Assembly: GCA_964639395.1 (NCBI GenBank)
Contig: CAZXCT010000015.1
Location: forward strand, 1-21,477
From: ATZT02 sp964639395
Lineage (GTDB): Bacteria; Actinomycetota; Actinomycetes; S36-B12; UBA5976
DNA: 21,477 bases
Direction: 5' to 3'
Below are positions 14,657-21,477 of this stretch, one piece after another; within the stretch, counting starts at the first letter, position 1; every line of letters begins with the position of its first letter. Made by a program: the position numbers and the translations under genes. The notes under the pieces were generated by a model. That model had not been told where the DNA came from, made no database searches, and saw nothing but the letters and a program-made list of their open reading frames with translations.

Positions 14657-15584
14657 TTTGACTTCTTTTATTAGATTGCAAAACTAACCCGACACCTAAA
14701 ATTATTATTGTTCCACCAACAAATATCAACCAGCTAAATGGCTCAGAAAGAATTATCACCCCAAGTAATACTGCTACTAGTGGGTTTACATAAGCGTAAG
14801 TTGAGGCAAGTGAAAGAGAGACATGAGTAATTAACCAGATATATGCGCCGTATCCTAAAATTGATCCTATAAATATTAAATAGATCCAAGCCCAAAAAGA
14901 CACAGAACTAATATTCATTAGTGTTTGTGCATCTATGCGCTCTCCGCGAATAAATCCAGCAATTGTCAATGTAACGCCACCAAAAAACATTTGATATGAA
15001 GTTAAGACAAATGAGTTGCGCGGAACAGAAATTCTTGGGGTAATAAATGTTCCAAAGGCCCAAGCAATATTGCCTAAAAGAATCATAAACATCCAAAATG
15101 GAACTTTTGATTCGTCGGCTCCAGGTGCTGGGTGCGCACCGCCAGTACCCACAATTACCGCGACCCCAACTATTCCTAAGCCCACCCCGAGCAGAGTTTT
15201 CTTAGAGGGGTATTCACCGGCTAGGTATTGAAAAAGTGTTACCCAAATCGGAAGCGCTGCAACAATCAGCGCGGCGACTCCGCTTGGAACAAAACGTTCA
15301 GCCAAAGTGAGGTTTCCTAATCCAAACCCTAATAACAATCCACCCAACAAAGCGGTAGCAGCAAGTTCTGATTTTGACACTTTTAAGATTTTTTTGTCTT
15401 TAAAGATAGTAAGCAGTAACCCTAAAATTAATCCAGCCAAAATAAATCTCACACCCATGCTGATTAATGGGGGAGCAGTCTTTACCAAGAGGGCGATGCC
15501 GAGATAAGTAGATCCCCAAACTAGATAGACCGTAATCAATGCAGACCATACTTTGGCGGGGTTAGCGGAATGAATTTGTGACAC
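14637..15584 (-). CDS. EamA-family (DMT) transporter, YedA/RhtA-like
   Basis: A 315-residue membrane protein with ten hydrophobic segments in two EamA repeats (~10-145 and ~165-305). The opening VYLVWGSTYLGIALLVKTAPPLISMGVRF, split here by helix boundaries, matches the WGSTY class of drug/metabolite exporters such as YedA and PecM; the second repeat includes ILGYGAYIWLI and ASTYAYVNPLVAVLLG. These proteins export small metabolites, in some cases threonine and homoserine. Its place between lysA and hom suggests, but does not show, export of an aspartate-family amino acid. It starts at GTG 15584 with TAAACT 10 nt upstream and no Shine-Dalgarno. It is divergent from hom and convergent with lysA. 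Confidence 0.88.
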   Translation of the reverse strand: MSQIHSANPAKVWSALITVYLVWGSTYLGIALLVKTAPPLISMGVRFILAGLILGLLLTIFKDKKILKVSKSELAATALLGGLLLGFGLGNLTLAERFVPSGVAALIVAALPIWVTLFQYLAGEYPSKKTLLGVGLGIVGVAVIVGTGGAHPAPGADESKVPFWMFMILLGNIAWAFGTFITPRISVPRNSFVLTSYQMFFGGVTLTIAGFIRGERIDAQTLMNISSVSFWAWIYLIFIGSILGYGAYIWLITHVSLSLASTYAYVNPLVAVLLGVIILSEPFSWLIFVGGTIIILGVGLVLQSNKRSQTKIPGQ

Positions 15585-15590
15585 GGCTTA

Positions 15591-15611
15591 GCAGAGTTTA
15601 TTGCTCTCTGC
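15591..15611 (+). promoter_or_regulatory. Small hairpin upstream of hom
   Basis: GCAGAG (15591-15596) and CTCTGC (15606-15611) form a 6-bp stem with a 9-nt loop, 41 nt before the hom start codon. It may be an operator, or part of the hom leader if transcription begins upstream. No T-tract follows it. Confidence 0.3.
15595..15600 (-). promoter_or_regulatory. Possible -10 element for the EamA gene
   Basis: TAAACT on the minus strand, 10 nt before GTG 15584, which would give a leader of about three nucleotides. It lies within the 68-bp region shared with hom. Confidence 0.35.
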
Positions 15612-15652
15612 GAGAATTATCAGCACTGACCTTAACTAAAGGAATAAATACG

Positions 15653-16948
15653 ATGAGTGCCGCTCAGCCGATCCGGGTTGCCATTATTGGCGCAGGAACC
15701 GTTGGGTCTGTGGTAATTGAGTTAATTAAATCTCAAGCTGCTGATTTAAAGATGCGAATCGGTGCTGATCTTGAACTGATTGGCGTTGGGGTACAAGACC
15801 TCAAAAAAAATCGACCTGGAATCGATAAGAATCTTCTAACTGATGATATTGCCGGCTTACTAGAAAAAAAACCAGACGTACTAATTGAATTAATGGGAAC
15901 CATTGAGCCGGCCCGCAGTTACATCTTGCAAGCAATCAAAAACGGCAGCAGTGTAATAAGTGCAAATAAAGCGCTATTAGCAAAAGACGGAGCCACTTTA
16001 CATAAAGCAGCAGCCGAGGCAGATGTTGATCTTTATTATGAAGCAAGTGTGGCTGGTGCAATACCGCTGTTGAGACCATTGCGCGAATCTTTGGTAGGTG
16101 ATGATGTAGTAAAAATTTTAGGAATAGTTAATGGAACTACTAATTACATTCTTAGCAAAATGGATGAATTAGGCGAGAGTTTTGAGGATGCACTGAAATC
16201 TGCTCAAGCATTGGGGTATGCCGAAACTGATCCAACTGCAGATGTAATGGGACATGACGCGGCGAGCAAAGCCGCAATTTTGGCGCAATTAGCTTTTCAT
16301 ACCCGCGTAACGGTCGATGATGTTTATTGTGAAGGAATTACTAGTATTTCAAAAACTGACGTACAAGCTGCTAAGCAAATGGGATTTGTAATCAAATTAC
16401 TTGCCGTTGCAGAAAAAATCGATTCAAATTCAGTTGTAGTGCGTGTGCATCCAGCCATGGTGCCACGTTCGCATCCGTTAGCAAGTGTGCGAGACGCCTA
16501 TAACGCAGTTTTCGTACAAGCAAAAGCCGCTGGTTCACTTATGTTTTACGGCAGAGGTGCTGGTGGTGCCCCAACCGCAAGCGCAGTGTTGGGGGATTTA
16601 GTAATGGTGGGGCGTAATCGTGTTGCAAAAAAGCGCGGCCCTGGCGAGAGCGTTTATGCAGACTTTACGATTAAACCGATTTCTGAGGCGCTAACTAGTT
16701 ATTACATAAATTTAGAAGTGGCAGATCAGCCGGGAGTGTTGGCCGAAATAAGTAGTGTATTTGCGAAGCACGCGGTGTCAATTCAAACTGTTCGCCAAGA
16801 CGGACTCGGCACAGCCGCAAACTTAATTATTCGCACCCATCAAGCTAAAGAAGGCGCTTTGGCAACTGTTATAAATAATTTACGTGAATTAACCGCGGTG
16901 AAAAAAGTTGCTGGTGTGATGCGGGTTGAGGGCGACGAAAGTTCATGA
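15653..16948 (+). CDS. hom: Homoserine dehydrogenase
   Basis: A 431-residue NAD(P)-dependent enzyme that reduces aspartate semialdehyde to homoserine, the branch to threonine and methionine. The N-terminal Rossmann fold has GAGTVG (13-18) in VAIIGAGTVGSVV. Then come LIELMGTIEPA, VISANKALLA, YEASVAGAIPLLRPLRESL, GIVNGTTNYILSKM and YAETDPTADVMGHDAASK, the substrate-binding and catalytic blocks. A C-terminal ACT domain (~350-425, beginning YYINLEVADQPGVLAEISSV) suggests feedback control by threonine. I chose ATG 15653 because AAAGGA lies 9 nt upstream and it matches family length; an in-frame GTG at 15578 would add 25 residues overlapping the EamA start. The stop overlaps thrC by 4 nt (ATGA). 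Confidence 0.97.
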   Translation: MSAAQPIRVAIIGAGTVGSVVIELIKSQAADLKMRIGADLELIGVGVQDLKKNRPGIDKNLLTDDIAGLLEKKPDVLIELMGTIEPARSYILQAIKNGSSVISANKALLAKDGATLHKAAAEADVDLYYEASVAGAIPLLRPLRESLVGDDVVKILGIVNGTTNYILSKMDELGESFEDALKSAQALGYAETDPTADVMGHDAASKAAILAQLAFHTRVTVDDVYCEGITSISKTDVQAAKQMGFVIKLLAVAEKIDSNSVVVRVHPAMVPRSHPLASVRDAYNAVFVQAKAAGSLMFYGRGAGGAPTASAVLGDLVMVGRNRVAKKRGPGESVYADFTIKPISEALTSYYINLEVADQPGVLAEISSVFAKHAVSIQTVRQDGLGTAANLIIRTHQAKEGALATVINNLRELTAVKKVAGVMRVEGDESS

Positions 16949-18003
16949 GTCATCAATGGCAAGGTGTAATAAAAGAGTACAGAGAATTTCTACCCGTAAC
17001 TGATAAAACACCAATTGTGACATTAGGCGAAGGTGGGACACCTTTAGTTTATGCCTGCAAGTTAAGTGAATTGTTAAATAATCAAGTTTGGATAAAAGTT
17101 GAAGGAATGAATCCAACTGGATCATTTAAAGATCGTGGGATGACGGTGGCCATCAGTAAGGCGGCCGAAGCTGGAGCAAAAGCCGTAATTTGTGCTTCAA
17201 CCGGAAATACCTCAGCGGCCGCATCTGCTTACGCAATAAAAGCCGGAATGAAGAGTGCAGTTTTAGTCCCGGACGGAAAAATTGCCATGGGAAAACTCGC
17301 GCAAGCTGTCGTTCATGGTGCAACGTTGTTACAAGTCGAAGGCAATTTTGATGACTGCTTAGTTTTGGCGCAACAGCTTGCTGAGAATTATCCGGTTTCA
17401 CTCGTTAATTCAGTTAACCCGGACCGAATTGAGGGTCAAAAGACCGCAGCTTTTGAAGTAGTGGACGCACTTGGTGAGGCGCCTGATATTCATGTGCTGC
17501 CAGTAGGTAATGCAGGAAACATCACTGCATATTGGGCTGGATATAAAGAGTATTTCACTAAGTCTTATTCAAAACAAAAACCACAAATGTTTGGCTTTCA
17601 AGCAGCGGGCGCTGCACCTATTGTTGATGGTGCAAAGGTTGAAAATCCAGAAACCATCGCTACCGCAATTCGAATTGGTAATCCCGCCTCTTGGCAACAA
17701 GCAATTTCTGCCAAAGAAGAATCAGGTGGATTAATCGACAAAGTGACTGATGAAGAAATTTTGGCGGCATATCACTATTTGGCAAATCAAGAAGCAATAT
17801 TTGTTGAGCCATCAAGTGCCGCCGGGCTGGCTGGTCTATTTAAATTGAAAGAATTAAATAAGCTTCCTAGTGGCAAAAATATTGTTATTACAGTTACCGG
17901 CAACGGTTTGAAAGATCCACAATGGGCCTTAGAGAACACAAAGAGTGCGATAAAGATTCCGGTCGATGCTCAAAAAGCAGCAATTGCCTTAGGGTTGATT
18001 TAA
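16945..18003 (+). CDS. thrC: Threonine synthase
   Basis: A 352-residue PLP enzyme that converts O-phosphohomoserine to threonine, the last step of the pathway. The PLP lysine is K62 in NPTGSFKDRGM; the phosphate-binding ASTGNTSAAASAYA and the glycine-rich VGNAGNITAYW follow. VEPSSAAGLAGL and ITVTGNGLKDP close the fold. It belongs to the short type found in actinobacteria and Bacillus. The ATG overlaps the hom stop by 4 nt, and the stop is immediately followed by the thrB start codon, so hom-thrC-thrB is one translationally coupled operon. Confidence 0.97.
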   Translation: MSHQWQGVIKEYREFLPVTDKTPIVTLGEGGTPLVYACKLSELLNNQVWIKVEGMNPTGSFKDRGMTVAISKAAEAGAKAVICASTGNTSAAASAYAIKAGMKSAVLVPDGKIAMGKLAQAVVHGATLLQVEGNFDDCLVLAQQLAENYPVSLVNSVNPDRIEGQKTAAFEVVDALGEAPDIHVLPVGNAGNITAYWAGYKEYFTKSYSKQKPQMFGFQAAGAAPIVDGAKVENPETIATAIRIGNPASWQQAISAKEESGGLIDKVTDEEILAAYHYLANQEAIFVEPSSAAGLAGLFKLKELNKLPSGKNIVITVTGNGLKDPQWALENTKSAIKIPVDAQKAAIALGLI

Positions 18004-18963
18004 TTGAGTAATTATTCTTCCGCGGTAAGGGTGCGAGTACCGGCAAGTAGTGCAAATCTAGGCCCAGCATTTGATAGTGCTGCTTTGGCTTTGAGCATCT
18101 ATGACGAAGTAGAAGCATCTTTTACTGATCAAAGCGGTATACAAGTTGATATAAGTGGATTTGGCAGAAACAGCCTGCCGCGAAATGAAGATCATTTAAT
18201 TGCTCGAGTAATGCTTAAGGTATTTGAAACTTTGCAAGTTCCTGTGTCTGGATTGTATTTGCGTTGCGTAAACAAAATCCCTCATGGCAGAGGGTTGGGC
18301 TCTTCTGCTGCCGCAATAACTGCCGGAGTAATAGCGGCTCGCGCTTTAGCAGCGAGTGCGGCGAGTGAAATGGATGATGAAGGGGCACTTGATTTTGCCA
18401 CAGCGATAGAGGGTCATCCGGATAATGTTGCGGCTTGTTTATTAGGTGGACTAACACTTTCGTGGACTGATTCGCATCAACATCACAGTGTCAGTATGCC
18501 CAAGTCAGATCACGAACACATTCATTCTGATGGAGTGCATTCTCATGCCGTAAAACTAAATGTGCATCCAGATATTGTGCCGATTGTATTTATTCCTAAA
18601 TTTGAAATGGAAACTCGTCAAGCACGTTTATTATTGCCGTCTCATATTCCACATCGGGATGCCGCATTCAATGTTGCTCGCAGTTCTCTATTAGTTCATG
18701 CTTTATGTCACGACCCAAGTTTGCTTTTTACTGCCACCGAAGACAAAATGCATCAGCCTTATCGCAGAAACGCGATGCAGACTTCTGCAAACTTGGTTGA
18801 ACAATTGCGCACGGCAGGACACGCTGCGGTAATAAGCGGGGCCGGCCCTAGCGTTTTAGTATTGGCGCAAGCCGAGACCACGGCTGCGGTAAAAGAGTTC
18901 GAACAAGCTGATTTTTCAGCAGAAGTGCTAACGGTTCCCGCGAGCGGTGCTGAGGTTCATTAG
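18004..18963 (+). CDS. thrB: Homoserine kinase with a histidine-rich insert
   Basis: A 319-residue GHMP kinase that phosphorylates homoserine using ATP, supplying ThrC. VRVPASSANLGPAFDSAALAL (split at the A/N boundary) marks the N-terminal GHMP motif; the ATP-loop is PHGRGLGSSAAAI (93-105); EGHPDNVAACLLGG (136-149) and the C-terminal ISGAGPSVLVLA are intact. Between LSW (152-154) and the strand PIVFIP (193-198) lies an unusual histidine-rich stretch with H158, H160, H161, H170, H172, H174, H179, H181 and H188, longer than the short linker of typical ThrB. The start is TTG directly after the thrC stop, with AGGG about 10 nt upstream; the sequence from residue 7 already matches the family, so a later start is unlikely. 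It is the last gene of the threonine operon. Confidence 0.95.
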   Translation: MSNYSSAVRVRVPASSANLGPAFDSAALALSIYDEVEASFTDQSGIQVDISGFGRNSLPRNEDHLIARVMLKVFETLQVPVSGLYLRCVNKIPHGRGLGSSAAAITAGVIAARALAASAASEMDDEGALDFATAIEGHPDNVAACLLGGLTLSWTDSHQHHSVSMPKSDHEHIHSDGVHSHAVKLNVHPDIVPIVFIPKFEMETRQARLLLPSHIPHRDAAFNVARSSLLVHALCHDPSLLFTATEDKMHQPYRRNAMQTSANLVEQLRTAGHAAVISGAGPSVLVLAQAETTAAVKEFEQADFSAEVLTVPASGAEVH

Positions 18964-19152
18964 CCCACTCCACCTGCTAAGCCAGTTGGGGTGGTATGGT
19001 TTACCTATCCGGCCCTTTTCGGGTACGTGATGGTGACTTAAAAAAAATCTCAAAAAAAGTCTAATCTTCACCAAACCCTGACAAGTCGGAACTTGAAAGA
19101 AATTCATATTTCATCTCTTTCAAAACCCTAATAAGAAAGGTACCAACCTAAG
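18964..19152 (+). promoter_or_regulatory. Long structured leader upstream of rho
   Basis: This 189-nt gap is the longest non-coding stretch in the window. It holds a possible stem CCACTCC/GGGGTGG (18965-18971 with 18988-18994, one T-G pair), not followed by a T-tract; a small hairpin CCC-TTTTC-GGG; two A-tracts (19038-19058); and a longer AT-rich stem TTGAAAGA/TCTTTCAA (19093-19100 with 19116-19123, 15-nt loop). A 22-codon reading frame (18996-19064) lies inside it. Rho genes of several bacteria are autoregulated through their leaders, so this may be an attenuation region, but I cannot place the promoter or a Rho-binding site with certainty. Confidence 0.45.
18996..19064 (+). CDS. Possible 22-residue leader peptide upstream of rho
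   Basis: ATG at 18996 reads MVYLSGPFRVRDGDLKKISK plus two residues (K, V), then TAA. GGGGTGG immediately upstream could act as a ribosome binding site, although it ends only one base before the ATG. I do not recognise the peptide. The C-terminal codons fall in two runs of A. It could be a regulatory upstream frame or chance, because open frames of this length are common. Confidence 0.15.
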   Translation: MVYLSGPFRVRDGDLKKISKKV

Positions 19153-20697
19153 GTGACAAACACCGCTGATGTTGGCGCACTATTACTGCCTGAGCTTCGT
19201 GCTTTTGCCCAAGATTTGGGTGTTGCAGGTGCCGCCACAATGAGAAAAAGCGAATTAATCGCAGCAATTCAAACTAAACAAAACACAACCGACGTCGGCA
19301 TTGAAGAAATTCAAGAAGTCGATTCTGAAGAATTTAACGATTCCCCCAGTGCACCAGAGCGCAACAATCAAGAAGATCGTTCTGATGATCGTCAAGATGA
19401 CCGCGGATATCGTCGCAATCAAAATCGTTACAACAATCGTGACAACTCAAGAGAAAACTTTAATAATCGTGGGGATCGCGATAACAATCGTGGAAGATTT
19501 AGAGAACGCGGGGGGCGCCGCGATCGTGAAGATTACGAAATTTCTGAAGACGATGTATTACTACCGGTAGCAGGAATCATCGATTTACTAGAGAACTACG
19601 CCTTCGTTCGCACCAGTGGATACCTTCCTGGGCCTAACGATGTTTATGTTTCTATGGGCATGGTTCGCAAATATGGGCTTCGTAAAGGTGATGCGGTAAC
19701 CGGCATGATTCGCCAACCTCGTGAAGGTGAACAAAGACAAAAGTTTAACCCGCTAGTCAAAGTAGAAACCATAAACGGTTTAAGTACTGATGAGTCTTCG
19801 AAACGAGTCGACTTTTCTAAATTAGTACCGCTTTACCCACAAGAGAGATTACGGTTAGAAACAGAACCAGGTAATTTAACTACTCGCGTCATTGATTTAG
19901 TTGCTCCAATTGGTAAAGGGCAACGTGGGCTTATTGTTTCGCCGCCAAAAGCTGGTAAAACGATGGTATTGCAAGCTATTGCAAACGCAATATCTACAAA
20001 TAACCCAGAAGTTCATTTAATGGTTGTGCTAGTTGACGAGCGACCTGAAGAAGTTACTGACATGCAACGCTCTGTTAAAGGTGAAGTTATCGCCTCAACA
20101 TTTGATCGTCCAGCAGAAGATCACACCACAGTGGCTGAATTATCAATTGAACGTGCCAAACGTTTAGTTGAAATGGGTCATGATGTAGTTATTCTGCTTG
20201 ATTCGATGACTCGTTTAGGTCGCGCTTATAACATTGCAGCACCTGCTTCTGGAAGAATTCTTTCCGGCGGTGTTGATTCAGCAGCGTTATATCCACCTAA
20301 AAAATTCTTTGGTGCAGCGAGAAATATTGAAAATGGTGGATCGCTAACTATTATCGCAACAGCATTGGTCGAGACCGGTTCTCGAATGGATGAAGTTATC
20401 TTTGAAGAATTCAAAGGAACTGGAAACATGGAACTAAAACTTGATCGCAAATTGGCTGATCGACGAGTGTTCCCGGCAGTTGACGTAGATGCCTCAGGTA
20501 CTCGAAAAGAAGAGATTTTGCTCAGTGCGGATGAATTAAAGGTGATCTGGAAGTTACGCCGAGTACTGCATGCGCTGGAGTCGCAACAGGCAATTGAGCT
20601 ATTGCTTAATAAACTGCGCGAAACCAAGAGTAATTTTGACTTCTTAATGCAGGTACAAAAGACCACCCCAGCAGTATCCGGGGAAGACGAGGAATAG
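19153..20697 (+). CDS. rho: Transcription termination factor Rho
   Basis: A 514-residue hexameric RNA helicase that terminates transcription. The N-terminal Rho-N helical domain (~8-42, LLLPELRAFAQDLGV) is followed by a disordered insert rich in N, R and D (~66-128), a feature of actinobacterial Rho. The cold-shock-type RNA-binding domain (~135-205, VAGIIDLLENYAFVRTSGYL) precedes the ATPase: Walker A SPPKAGKT (263-270), VDERPEEVTDM (294-304), Walker B VVILLDSMTRLGRAYN (345-360), and secondary RNA-binding loops around SGRILSGGVDS. The GTG start at 19153 is supported by AAGAAAGG 12 nt upstream, a long spacing. It has a long leader and is followed by rpmE 28 nt later. Confidence 0.97.
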   Translation: MTNTADVGALLLPELRAFAQDLGVAGAATMRKSELIAAIQTKQNTTDVGIEEIQEVDSEEFNDSPSAPERNNQEDRSDDRQDDRGYRRNQNRYNNRDNSRENFNNRGDRDNNRGRFRERGGRRDREDYEISEDDVLLPVAGIIDLLENYAFVRTSGYLPGPNDVYVSMGMVRKYGLRKGDAVTGMIRQPREGEQRQKFNPLVKVETINGLSTDESSKRVDFSKLVPLYPQERLRLETEPGNLTTRVIDLVAPIGKGQRGLIVSPPKAGKTMVLQAIANAISTNNPEVHLMVVLVDERPEEVTDMQRSVKGEVIASTFDRPAEDHTTVAELSIERAKRLVEMGHDVVILLDSMTRLGRAYNIAAPASGRILSGGVDSAALYPPKKFFGAARNIENGGSLTIIATALVETGSRMDEVIFEEFKGTGNMELKLDRKLADRRVFPAVDVDASGTRKEEILLSADELKVIWKLRRVLHALESQQAIELLLNKLRETKSNFDFLMQVQKTTPAVSGEDEE

Positions 20698-20725
20698 AAT
20701 TCATGAAGTTTTTGAGGGGAGCAAA

Positions 20726-20944
20726 GTGAAAGCCGAAATTCATCCAAATTACGACCAAACCACAGTTACATGTTCTTGTGGTAACACCTTCATTACCCGA
20801 AGCACTGCCGCCAATGGAGCGATGCATCCAGAAGTGTGCAGCAATTGCCATCCGTTTTATACCGGTAAACAAAAAATTCTAGATACCGGTGGACGTGTTT
20901 CGAAGTTTGAAAAGCGTTACGGAAAACCCGGCGCAGCAAATTAG
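20726..20944 (+). CDS. rpmE: 50S ribosomal protein L31 (zinc-binding type)
   Basis: A 72-residue large-subunit ribosomal protein. MKAEIHPNYDQTTVTCSCGN opens the family pattern; cysteines C16, C18, C37 and C40 (TCSCG and CSNCHPF) form the zinc site of the C+ type, and TGKQKILDTGGRVSKFEKRY follows. The zinc form is usually the one used in zinc-replete cells; any zinc-free paralogue is outside the window. The GTG start is preceded by a strong Shine-Dalgarno (GAGGGGAG). Rho-rpmE-prfA adjacency is ancient and conserved in actinobacteria. Confidence 0.97.
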   Translation: MKAEIHPNYDQTTVTCSCGNTFITRSTAANGAMHPEVCSNCHPFYTGKQKILDTGGRVSKFEKRYGKPGAAN

Positions 20945-20950
20945 CTTTTC

Positions 20951-20998
20951 AAACGGGCGTTACCAGATAAAGATTCTGGTAACGCCCGTTTTATATTT
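20951..20998 (+). terminator. Strong intrinsic terminator after rpmE
   Basis: A perfect 16-bp inverted repeat: AAACGGGCGTTACCAG (20951-20966), a 9-nt loop, then CTGGTAACGCCCGTTT (20976-20991), followed by a T-rich tail to about 20998. The GC-rich core and T-tract are those of a Rho-independent terminator. It separates rpmE from prfA and starts 7 nt after the rpmE stop. Confidence 0.92.
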
Positions 20999-21013
20999 TC
21001 AAAAAGAGGATCT

Positions 21014-21477
21014 ATGTTTGACAAAGTAGTAGAGCTAGCCGCAGAGTTAGTTCAACTTGAAGGGCAACTCTCTGACCCTGCTTTGCATCAAGATCAAAAC
21101 AAAGCACGAGAAGTTGGGCGACGCTTCTCACAGCTAAAGGTAATAGTGGCTACCTGGCGTGAATGGCAACAGGTAACTGAAGATATCTCGGCGGCGCAAG
21201 AGCTTGCCGCAGAAGATAGTTCGTTTACTGCTGAGGTTAAATCTTTGACTGAAAAACAAATTGAGTTAGCAGATAAGTTAAAAATACTTTTAGTGCCACG
21301 AGATCCGCTAGATGATAAAGATGTAATTTTAGAAATTAAATCAGGTGAGGGCGGTCAAGAGTCTGCTTTGTTTGCGGCAGATTTAGTGAGAATGTATTTA
21401 CGGTTTGCCGATCGACAAGGCTGGAAGTCTGAAGTGTTAGAAGCAGAAGAATCTGACATGGGTGGATATAAAGATGC
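21014..21477 (+). CDS. prfA: Peptide chain release factor 1, N-terminal part (cut by window edge)
   Basis: The first ~154 residues of RF1, which recognises UAA and UAG stop codons and releases the finished peptide. The N-terminal helical domain (~1-95) opens MFDKVVELAAELVQLEGQLS, followed by the start of the central domain with VILEIKSGEGGQESALFAAD and LVRMYLRFADRQGWKSEVLE, as in bacterial RF1. The catalytic GGQ loop and the PxT recognition motif lie beyond position 21477; GEGGQES here is a different conserved segment. The ATG is backed by AGAGGA. It follows the rpmE terminator by about 15 nt, so it needs read-through or a promoter in the T-rich stretch (TATATT at about 20991-20997). Confidence 0.95.
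   Translation, partial: MFDKVVELAAELVQLEGQLSDPALHQDQNKAREVGRRFSQLKVIVATWREWQQVTEDISAAQELAAEDSSFTAEVKSLTEKQIELADKLKILLVPRDPLDDKDVILEIKSGEGGQESALFAADLVRMYLRFADRQGWKSEVLEAEESDMGGYKD

Noticed and set aside
15578..15652. GTG start extending homoserine dehydrogenase by 25 residues
   Set aside because: The extension has no family similarity, and ATG 15653 has a clear AAAGGA ribosome binding site and gives the normal length.
18965..18994. Stem after thrB as an intrinsic terminator
   Set aside because: The CCACTCC/GGGGTGG pairing has a 16-nt loop, one wobble pair and no T-tract after it, so it does not qualify.
20226..20747. A 173-codon open frame on the minus strand, antisense to the rho 3' half and running past the rpmE start
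   Set aside because: Rho is unambiguous on the plus strand there. The antisense frame has no recognisable domain and a serine-rich composition expected from the complement of a coding sequence.
21341..21364. GGQ tripeptide (in GEGGQES) in the prfA fragment
   Set aside because: It lies near residue 114, in the central-domain segment conserved as GEGG(D/E)E. The catalytic GGQ of RF1 is about 230 residues in, outside the window.
1..21477. Mobile elements, CRISPR arrays, or phage or defence genes
   Set aside because: No transposase, integrase, direct-repeat array, or recognisable phage or defence gene was seen on either strand. All major frames belong to housekeeping, transport or conserved families.

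Overview
The window looks like core chromosome of a low-GC, streamlined actinobacterium. The DNA is visibly AT-rich, yet the gene content and order are actinobacterial: DUF3000 close to an RNase D with an HRDC domain, a DUF3817 membrane protein, a LysA beginning MRAHPAGPRHGE, and the order argS-lysA-hom-thrC-thrB-rho-rpmE-prfA. Genes are tightly packed, with 1-8 nt overlaps and almost no non-coding DNA. A freshwater acI-type lineage (Nanopelagicales) would fit, but that assignment is inference. I found no mobile element, phage gene, CRISPR array or rRNA.

Left part (1-5127, nearly all minus strand): an iron-type ABC importer operon (lipoprotein binding protein, then a permease running off the left edge) with a palindromic operator candidate upstream; then, reading right to left, a pyrimidine reductase of the RibD C-terminal family, msrB, DUF3000, a small LuxR-type regulator with a degenerate receiver-like domain, and RNase D.

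Middle (5192-9852, plus strand): a HAD sugar-phosphatase-like enzyme, a DUF368 polyprenyl-phosphate translocase, a YyaL-type thioredoxin-fold protein overlapping it by 8 nt, and a secreted PQQ-type sugar dehydrogenase. On the minus strand follow tRNA-Arg(CCG) and two small membrane proteins (DUF3817 and a SURF1-like one).

Right part (10559-21477, mostly plus strand): argS, a secreted DUF3048 protein, lysA, then hom-thrC-thrB (threonine pathway), a 189-nt leader, rho, rpmE, a strong intrinsic terminator, and the start of prfA. A minus-strand EamA-family exporter sits between lysA and hom, inside an aspartate-family amino-acid block.

The most coherent signal beyond the genes is a recurring promoter layout. 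Eight genes that begin transcription units have a TANNNT -10 hexamer ending 6-8 nt before the start codon and no Shine-Dalgarno sequence, which predicts leaderless mRNAs. Genes inside operons instead use an SD sequence or a stop/start overlap. This pattern also revises several start sites. I see no clearly novel multi-gene system; the leads most worth checking are the operator upstream of the iron transporter, the LuxR-like gene between DUF3000 and rnd, the rho leader, the histidine-rich insert in ThrB and the exporter between lysA and hom.
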